From Ophiothrix spiculata (Eukaryota; Echinodermata; Ophiuroidea; Amphilepidida; Ophiotrichidae), in NCBI GenBank assembly GCA_000969725.1, contig JXSR01S043112.1: a stretch of DNA of 25,037 bases. The stretch is one strand, 5' to 3'. How positions within the stretch are numbered: the first letter of the stretch is position 1; each line of letters begins with the position of its first letter. Shown here piece by piece: positions 19,430-25,037 of this stretch. The notes under the pieces are model-generated. The model had not been told where the DNA came from. It saw only the letters and a list, made by a program, of their open reading frames with translations, and did no database searches. Position numbers and translations under genes: made by a program.

Positions 19430-20190
19430 CAAGAGTAAGTTGAAACGTTGTCCCTTTTGAACAGTACATTTCATATCTCGTTTAATTTATACTTCAGGGA
19501 TTTCATCGATATTTACATTTTAAACATATTAAGGCTCTGTCACACATCACCATACAAAATATAAAGAGCAAAACGTACGCCTAACGTGCTTTATGTTTGT
19601 TACAAGTACGTTCAATACGTTATCCATACGGTATGTCCGCTATGTATACGTTTAATTCGTTATTCATACGGTGGTGGTCCGTTTAGCACACGTTCAATTG
19701 TGAAACATTTGTACGTTATTCGTACGTTTTGCTCTGTACGGTAATGTCTGACAGAGCCTTAAAGTATACATTTCTGGAAGTTGATTTTCATGCTGAACAT
19801 AATAATAATAGTTTGGTCCAAAACATTCAATTTGGGGGGAAAAAGCCACATTTATTACAACAGGTCTTATTTTTCTAACTTAAGTAGACTACCATATTGG
19901 CAGACCGTCTTTAATAACTTAAATTGGAGTTGTAAACTATTAGACGATACTATTCACGATTAAGGCACTTACATTTGTAACTCGACTGCTCAATCAACTC
20001 TCTCTGTACTGCTTGAACATAGAGTGCATTGACCAGCTGATAGAGAAGCTTGTTTTAAACCCTGCATGTCGTGTCGTGTCTTTCTCATCTGCCTTACGAG
20101 TTGCTTCTTAACGTTGGGCATCAACATTTAAAACGCATAAACCTTGAAGGTGGTAAGATGAAAATCTGGCCTTTGAGCAGTATTACAGTA
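19430..20190 (+). repeat. Local duplication D2, copy 2 (interrupted by a TTAA MITE)
   Basis: Partner of 17400-18030 with the same ordered landmarks. It is interrupted at 19529-19762 by the complete TTAA element, which copy 1 lacks, so the insertion followed the duplication or occurred in this copy only. A GTCGTGTCGTGTC short repeat near 20069-20082 is specific to this copy. Confidence 0.75.
19533..19758 (+). mobile_element. Complete TTAA-flanked MITE (family 3)
   Basis: A 226 bp element starting GGCTCTGTCACACATCACC and ending GTCTGACAGAGCC, with TTAA at 19529-19532 and 19759-19762. The terminal repeats extend to about 45 bases with mismatches and include GAGCAAAACGTACG. The interior repeats ACGTAC / GTACGTT and CCATACGG / CCGTATG motifs in both orientations. 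A TTAA duplication is characteristic of piggyBac-type transposition, although the GGCTCTGTC termini are not the usual piggyBac ends. Two half copies occur at 10150-10300 and 10531-10640. Confidence 0.87.
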
Positions 20191-20330
20191 TGATAAAATC
20201 GGGGATTTTCCAGCACCATGACGATGGTAATGAACTTCCTTACATTTTCAAATTAATTACTTGAGACCAATATTTAAAATTAGGCCTATTGATAACCAAG
20301 TCAAATAACGTGTTAAGTGACTTCAGTCTA

Positions 20331-20618
20331 CACAGTAACAAAAAAATACTCATATCGGGGTAAAAAGGGAACTCGCGTCTTCTGTGTAAACTTTACCTTT
20401 ACTAAAATGGTAAACAATTGCCCTGTTTTTGGTAATAAACTACCATCGGCATGGTAAACCATGGTAAACATGGCAAGCCATGGTAAACTTTTACCACTGC
20501 CGATGGTAGTTTATTACCAAAAACAGGGCAATTGTTTACCATTTTAGTAGAGGTTAAGTTTACAAAGAAGACGCGAGTTCCCTTTTTACCACGATATGAG
20601 TAATTATTTTTTACTGTG
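20331..20618. mobile_element. Long-hairpin MITE, family 6 (TA target site)
   Basis: A 288 bp palindrome starting CACAGTAA and ending TTACTGTG, flanked by TA at 20329-20330 and 20619-20620. The arms match for well over 100 bases. The stretch from CTAAAATGGTAAACAATTGC through CTACCATCGGCA is perfectly repeated in inverse for about 50 bases. The centre consists of CATGGTAAAC / GTTTACCATG variants. Transcription through it would give a very stable double-stranded RNA. Non-autonomous, Tc1/mariner-like by the TA duplication. Confidence 0.92.
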
Positions 20619-20620
20619 TA

Positions 20621-21408
20621 GAGCTAGTTAAAATGACCCGATTTTTATGCATTTTTACACTTAGAATTGTGAAATACACGCGGGCCCACATACATCGACA
20701 CGATTGCATGACACATTGTGTAAAAGATTTGATTTTTACCTGAAATGAACTAATGCGAAGTAGTCGAATTCATGAGCATTGAAACAAACAAACGAAGATA
20801 AATCTCTTCAGATGAGTCAAAATATTTTTAAAAATGTGTGTATGTATTTATTAAACAAACCAGCGCCTCCAATAAGTTTACCATATATAAGTTTTTTTTC
20901 TTTTTGGTTACAGATTTGTTAAAAATACTTAAGATATTAAAGTATGACTTAAGAACTATAATAGCATTAATGGCACAGTAACTGCCACCGAGTGTTATCG
21001 TTAAATATATAATAGCATGAGGTCATTTTTTTTTCTATATCACAAGGCGTGGTCGAGTCCAAATTTGACCCTAGTGATAGGCCTGCGTATATTTTTTTAT
21101 TGTCACTATACATAAATTCAAGACAGTTTATTGGTTTACTCTCATTTGCAAGTTGTCACCATCACATCTCCATTTGGTAGTTCATTCGCACAAGCAGTCA
21201 ATAGGCCCTGATCAATTATATCGCAGTGCTTAAAATATTAAATATGGTGGAATTTATATAGGGGTGGTATAAAACAAATCTTAACCGTTTATTTCGTGTC
21301 ACGGGAAAACATATCATCCCTTATGTTTGAGTTCGATTGCTCCATTTCAATAACTCATCCTACGATTGTTGAAATCGAATAGTCATGCTTTCAATTCGGG
21401 ATGGTATA
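20621..21408. other. AT-rich stretch, no gene seen
   Basis: No recognisable element or open frame of note between the family-6 and family-4 elements. Confidence 0.4.
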
Positions 21409-21637
21409 TGTGATGACTTTGCGACAGAACACTTTTCAAGAAATTGGTGAAAATAGGCAACAAAAAACATAGCAAATAGTAAGACTTTTCAGCGGATTTT
21501 TGTAGTAAAATTTGATCGCCTTGATCAATTTCAACAAGATGTCATTTTATAATTTAGAAAATACTGTAACAGATGAAAAGATAAAATTAAAATTGATATC
21601 ATCTACAAAGTTCCCCCTTTCGGGGTGAACCATCACA
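21409..21637. mobile_element. TA-flanked MITE, family 4, copy 2 (left end deleted)
   Basis: Matches 15689-15939 along its length (TTTGCGACAGAACACTTTTC, GATCGCCTTGATCAATTTC, CTGTAACAGATG, ATCATCTACAAAG). The left terminal repeat lacks 19 bases relative to copy 1: the deletion removes the CACCCC...GGGGGA part between two GACT repeats, as replication slippage would. TA precedes it at 21407-21408, but the right flank reads CT, so the right TA has been lost by mutation. Confidence 0.85.
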
Positions 21638-21779
21638 CTCATCCACAGTAAATATTTGTATACCATCGCATTAAAAAGGCATGTATATTTATTTCATAAC
21701 AGGATTTTACCTGGTTTCTTTTCATGCCATGTAATAGTACAATTTCAAATCCCTCTAATTATCATATAGTGTTTAATAA

Positions 21780-21950
21780 TAATGAAGTTTGAAAATTCCA
21801 GGTCACTATATATGATGATTTAGTCATTCTTGCCGTCAAGGCATTGCCTACAATTGTTTCCACGAATCAGGGACAGTTCGTGAAGATACACATATTTTCA
21901 CCATTTCAAAGTTAAAAAGAACACAGGAATGCGAATCTTTGGGCGACATC
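21780..21950 (+). repeat. Fragment related to duplication block 3
   Basis: Segments such as CAGGGACAGTTCGTGAAGAT, AAAAAGAACACAGGAATGCG and the sequence between resemble 2180-2260 and 8575-8665 (GGACAATTTGTGAAGAC; GAATAGAACACTCAGATGCG). This is a diverged third copy of that block, far from the tandem pair. The 65-codon frame at 21929-22126 begins inside it and is not supported as a gene. Confidence 0.45.
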
Positions 21951-22121
21951 TTGTACGACTGATAAAAACCACAAAGCGGATCTATTCCCTTACCTGGTTT
22001 AAAATTGAATTAACGGAAGCTTCGCAGCATTTCGTAAGATACAGCAGATGCAGACATTTGAGGTCAGGGCAGCAGTGGCTAACGTCACGCATTTTTTATA
22101 CATTTTGTAGGCCTACCTACT

Positions 22122-22127
22122 TTTAAT
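22122..22127 (-). terminator. Candidate polyadenylation signal (ATTAAA) for the TspO-like gene
   Basis: On the minus strand ATTAAA occurs about 530 bases beyond the TGA stop. No canonical AATAAA lies between the stop and this site. Variant hexamers such as TATAAA (22100-22095) are also present, so the true 3' end is uncertain. Confidence 0.2.
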
Positions 22128-22230
22128 GTTGTAAACAAATTACCCTAAAATGTCTAAGTGAATCCATTACTATAATTGCCGTAGTTCGCCGCTGTGGCAT
22201 ATAAACTCACCAGAACGAGGCCAAGTATCA

Positions 22231-22287
22231 GTATCGTGACTGATTTCATACATATGTACGTGACAATTAATCACGATACGTCACGTA
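22231..22287. other. Interleaved inverted repeats in the presumed 3' UTR
   Basis: GTATCGTGA (22231-22239) is the exact inverse of TCACGATAC (22271-22279), and TACGTGAC (22257-22264) is the exact inverse of GTCACGTA (22280-22287). The two dyads overlap in an a-b-a'-b' order. All four arms share a CGTGA/TCACG core, so this may also be a cluster of binding sites. Confidence 0.6.
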
Positions 22288-22658
22288 ACACAATTCTTTG
22301 CCTCCTGACTTAAAATAATCTGTGAGTGTTTTGTTGAAGCTCTTAAGTACGGAATCAGTTACCAGTGAACGCCAAGAGTGACAAGTTTTTGACAAGTGTT
22401 GGCGTACAAGTTGAAATCGTTTAGGTCTATTTGAAGTGATAATATTGTTATCTTCAGTGTCTTGTACAAATAAAATTTGAACATGCACTAAATTGGCAAA
22501 ATATATGTTGGATATGATAGTGGAAAGTTAGCAAAAAATGTCAAAGCACCGTATAACAATTCAATATTCCCCACATTTAAGTAACTTGGGTAGCATAAAA
22601 TTCTGATGGCTTCATCATGCATGCACACGCATGATCAAGGTACGGCATCACATCCGGG
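22288..22658 (-). other. Presumed 3' UTR of the TspO-like gene
   Basis: Sequence downstream of the TGA on the minus strand with no competing gene. A 73-codon minus frame (22267-22488) has no domain and a composition typical of non-coding DNA. That it is untranslated transcript is inferred only from position. Confidence 0.35.
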
Positions 22659-23103
22659 TCAAACAATCTGTGGGCCAGGACTTAGAGCGATGTAAAGCGG
22701 TTTTGCGTGGCTCCGCCATATACTAAGAACAATCTTGACGATGAACAAAATAAAAGTCAATCCAAGCAGTCCAAATGCTACGAACGTATTCACATTATAC
22801 TGGAAATCATTGGTCATGATACCAATAACAGCCCAGAGAAAAGCTGCCCAAACTGTGTACGTATATCTCATATACCGTTCCCATACAAAATTCTCCAGAT
22901 AGAAATAGCCCACAATGTTGAGTCCAATGAGCCCTGTGCCTATGGTGCTGGCAAGTGTTTCATCCATATCACCGCCAGATTCCGTCATGACTCCACCAAA
23001 CACAAATGTATAGACTAGATTTAGAATTGTAGTAATTGAAGACCATCCAGCATAAAGCGCTACTCCATTTTGAATAAGGATTCGGTTCGCCCATAAATCA
23101 AAT
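22659..23103 (-). CDS. TspO-like tryptophan-rich membrane protein, last coding exon
   Basis: Contributes the C-terminal 147 residues of the protein whose preceding exon is 24244-23860. The acceptor is TTCTGTTACAG (exon begins at 23103) and the frame runs to a TGA at 22661-22659. The first base completes a lysine codon split by the intron, giving ...VQEHK then FDLWANRILIQNG. The exon holds four predicted helices (GVALYAGWSSITTILNLVY; TIGTGLIGLNIVGYFYLENF; YTYTVWAAFLWAVIGIM; NTFVAFGLLGLTFILFIVK), then a short basic tail SIWRSHAKPLY. The NR...YAGWSSITTxLN segment and the YTVWAAFLWAVIGI helix resemble conserved parts of the long TspO-like family (tryptophan-rich sensory proteins). Known TspO members bind porphyrins or sterols in membranes; ligand and location here are unknown. 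The family call is from memory of motifs, not from a search. Confidence 0.8.
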
Positions 23104-23859
23104 CTGTAACAGAAAAGTAAAACATTTGAAATAAATCTTTACCAGTCTTTACGTTAAATTTTAATATTAGAAACTGACGTAATAAATATTCCTTAAAATG
23201 TTTTTTTTTCCTTGAATGAACATGGTTTCATTCCAAAGACCATCAGTAAGCCATGCATGGCGTCACACAGAAAACGTAAGTTCTAGATTTGGTCTCGAAT
23301 TTGCTATTATAAATTTTGAAATCGTTATTACGCCTTCATGAAGTCCGTCAAGACCAAACGACCACTGGCAGCAAGGTGAAGCCATCAGTGGTCCTTCTTG
23401 ACGTGCTATCTTTTTGTAGAAATTTTCTCATCTCCTACTTATCTCTATTAAAATCAGCTAATAGCTAATATTGTAATAAGAATCCCTGACCAACACCTTG
23501 AGCTGTGAGACCCTTCTTAGTTCTTACAAATTTTGCAAAAATAGAAAGTGTGTAATTTTTCTATCATGGTCGGACCTTAACAATATTACTACAACACCGT
23601 AGTCTATAGACAATATAAAAAGTATTTTATGTTTTAAAACATGGTTTATAGCCCACATGTATCAGTGGAAAGGGTTTAATCACTTGCTTTAGAACCATAG
23701 ATTGCACTATCCAGTTTCAATACTATATAAGGCCTACATGCATGTCCGTCGTCAGTTTACAGTAGAAAGAGTTTCCGATCGATCTTCGATAATACCTTTA
23801 TTAAATGTTGATGCGGGAGTCCACAAGGATCAATTCTTGGTCCATTCAAACATACTTAC
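23104..23859 (-). other. Intron of the TspO-like gene
   Basis: A 756 base intron with donor GTAAGT (23859-23854) and acceptor TTACAG, phase 2. It contains a pyrimidine-rich stretch before the acceptor and an imperfect hairpin at 23346-23403. Open frames on the opposite strand (23702-23990) partly overlap the upstream exon and are shadows. Confidence 0.8.
23346..23403. ncRNA. Imperfect hairpin inside the intron (function unknown)
   Basis: CGTCAAGA (23346-23353) pairs with TCTTGACG (23396-23403), and GACCACTG (23360-23367) pairs with CAGTGGTC (23386-23393). Between them is an asymmetric internal loop (6 and 2 bases). A 3x3 mismatch, a closing GC pair and an 8-base loop AAGGTGAA follow. It is rather short and loopy for a typical animal microRNA precursor (about 58 bases). 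It could be a small structured RNA, a relic of an inverted repeat, or chance. Confidence 0.2.
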
Positions 23860-24244
23860 TTGTGTTCCTGAACAAGTTGACATCCGTACATATCCAGATT
23901 GCGGTGATGAACATAAAGCATGACTATCAACGTGGTTGTAATCAGACACATGACTATGAAGCCCCACACAAGCAAACCCATATCAAATAAGAACAAGTAG
24001 CCAACGTTTAAAATCATATTGATGCAAAACATGTAAAGGAAGAACGGCGTCACGATGGGTGGGTTAAGAAACACGGCACCGGCTCCGTTTCTTCGACATA
24101 GGCAAATAAACAGGTACAAAATCCAAATGGCTTGCCATAGAAAGATGAGCAGCCATATTAGGAATGTAAATTCGCTTGGCTGGATGGTGATTGGGTAAGG
24201 AAATTCCTCGCTGTTGTTGAGTTTCACAAATTGATCAAACCATT
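23860..24244 (-). CDS. TspO-like tryptophan-rich membrane protein, upstream coding exon
   Basis: A 385 base exon preceded by TTTTCTTTTCAG (acceptor, exon starts at 24244) and followed by donor GTAAGTATG. It encodes 128 residues from WFDQFVKLNN, after a split codon ending AA. There is a proline-containing lead-in (FPYPITIQPSEF) and three predicted helices at about residues 25-48, 64-86 and 88-111 of the visible protein. The QPSEFTFLIW...WQAIW stretch matches the start-of-helix-1 pattern of TspO-like proteins (P-x-x-[FY]-x-F-x-I-W). With the last exon the visible protein is about 275 residues with seven helices and about 11 tryptophans. Canonical TspO has five helices and about 160 residues, so this belongs with the longer type. 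The ATG at 24284 in the same frame lies upstream of the acceptor and is probably intronic. The true start must be in another exon, in 24245-25037 or beyond. Confidence 0.8.
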
Positions 24245-25037
24245 CTGAAAAGAAAATATATATGTGAAAGTAAAGATCAGACATGTCGTAACATTTTTCT
24301 AAGTTAGTGTAAAGTCAGTAAATTATGACCCATCCAAAGCATACATTTTAACAGAATCAAGACCCAAAGGGATCAGTCAGGTGATTACAATATAGGCTGG
24401 TGTGACCAAGAATTATGTCAGTAGTATCAAGAAAGTGGTTGTATTAAGGTTTGTGTTTATAGAGCAGGAGCAGGATTCCGAACTAATAGGTAATTTCAAA
24501 ATCCCCATCTCTGATTGCTGATTGGTAATTTTTACGATATAGCTATATACCATTCAAAGGTTGTTTTTGTTTTCGAAATTCAACCTGGATTTTGTTTTTC
24601 GCGCGAATGCAAAAACGCAACAAAACTTCTATGTAATATTCAGGGTAGGGGTTGCGCATGTTTTGGTGAAAAAAAATCAACTCGGTGTCGTAGTTTTTGG
24701 GATAATAAGCATAAACTGGTAAAATGATGGCACTGTTCAAATTTGGTTCTGTCCCTAAAACCGAAACGAAACAACTTTTTAAAAAAATTATTTTTTATGT
24801 ATTTCTTATTATAATCTGCTATTATGAGCCAAATTTCATTGAAAAATTCGTTTGGGAAAGCAGATCTCCCATTTTTGGCGGGATTTTTTTGTAAAAAAAA
24901 ATGAAAAATTTACACAAATTAGATATCTGGCCGCCATTTTAAAACGGAATTTCGGTTTTCATTTTATTTTTTTGTTTCATATATGAATTGCATTGAGTTG
25001 GTGTATCACTGTGATAAACAATGTGGAGAACATTGTT
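24245..25037. other. Presumed upstream intron of the TspO-like gene, no exon identified
   Basis: I found no convincing start exon with a donor in the right phase (one base before the junction). Open frames near 24515-24740 on both strands overlap each other and lack domains. The right end (24770-25000) is rich in A and T runs, with CGCCATTTT and GGCGGGATTTTTTT segments, resembling dispersed repeat sequence. The left end of this span carries the pyrimidine tract of the acceptor. Confidence 0.45.

Noticed and set aside
22707..23018. A 103-codon plus-strand frame
   Set aside because: It is the antisense shadow of the last exon of the TspO-like gene, whose minus-strand frame has splice sites and transmembrane structure.
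23702..23990. Plus-strand frames overlapping the upstream TspO-like exon and intron
   Set aside because: They cross the exon border without splice logic and overlap the well-supported minus-strand coding sequence.
24245..24284. ATG at 24284 as the start of the TspO-like protein
   Set aside because: A pyrimidine tract and CAG acceptor lie between it and the conserved part, so the peptide from that ATG is probably translated intron; a start exon further upstream is more likely.

Overview
This window looks like nuclear DNA from an animal, most plausibly a marine invertebrate deuterostome such as an echinoderm. The taxon is inference. It rests on AT-richness, canonical spliceosomal exon borders in the one convincing gene, a dense load of short palindromic DNA transposons, and several TAGGCCTA-type palindromes (about 20280 and 22109). 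There are no bacterial-style operons, no CRISPR arrays and no ribosomal RNA genes.

Layout. Bases 1-11880 are dominated by an old tandem segmental duplication. Copy A (1 to about 3240, running off the left edge) and copy B (about 5083-11880) share the same non-coding blocks in the same order. Copy B has been stretched by insertions: two 241/242 bp palindromic elements (5447-5687, 6012-6253), an 86 bp tandem repeat (8069-8394), a third palindromic element (9331-9579), and a nest of TTAA-flanked fragments with extra copies of a dispersed repeat (9705-10650). Bases 11880-14100 are mostly unique, apart from a tRNA-like sequence on the minus strand (12292-12377) and a GC-richer stretch that may be a 5' exon or an LTR fragment (about 13705-14160). 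Bases 14390-21640 hold more non-autonomous elements: hAT-like at 14390-14657, a TA-flanked family at 15689-15939 and 21409-21637, a palindrome-rich element at 18717-19007, a TTAA element at 19533-19758 and a long hairpin at 20331-20618. They sit among two further local duplications (15230-15560 with 16040-16440; 17400-18030 with 19430-20190).

Gene content. The only well-supported gene is on the minus strand at the right end. Two exons (24244-23860 and 23103-22659), joined by a clean phase-2 intron, encode about 275 residues of a tryptophan-rich, seven-helix membrane protein resembling the long TspO-like (tryptophan-rich sensory protein) family. Its N-terminus lies in an exon I could not find. 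A coding-looking minus-strand frame at 19046-19291 is reported at low confidence. No transposase, reverse transcriptase or integrase was recognised, so every mobile element here is non-autonomous or a remnant.

I see no convincing new multi-gene system. The observations most worth a second look are the variants matched between the two arms of the paired palindromes, the empty insertion site preserved in copy A, patches of near-identity inside otherwise diverged non-coding duplicates, the tRNA-like unit with intact A and B boxes, and the TspO-like gene.
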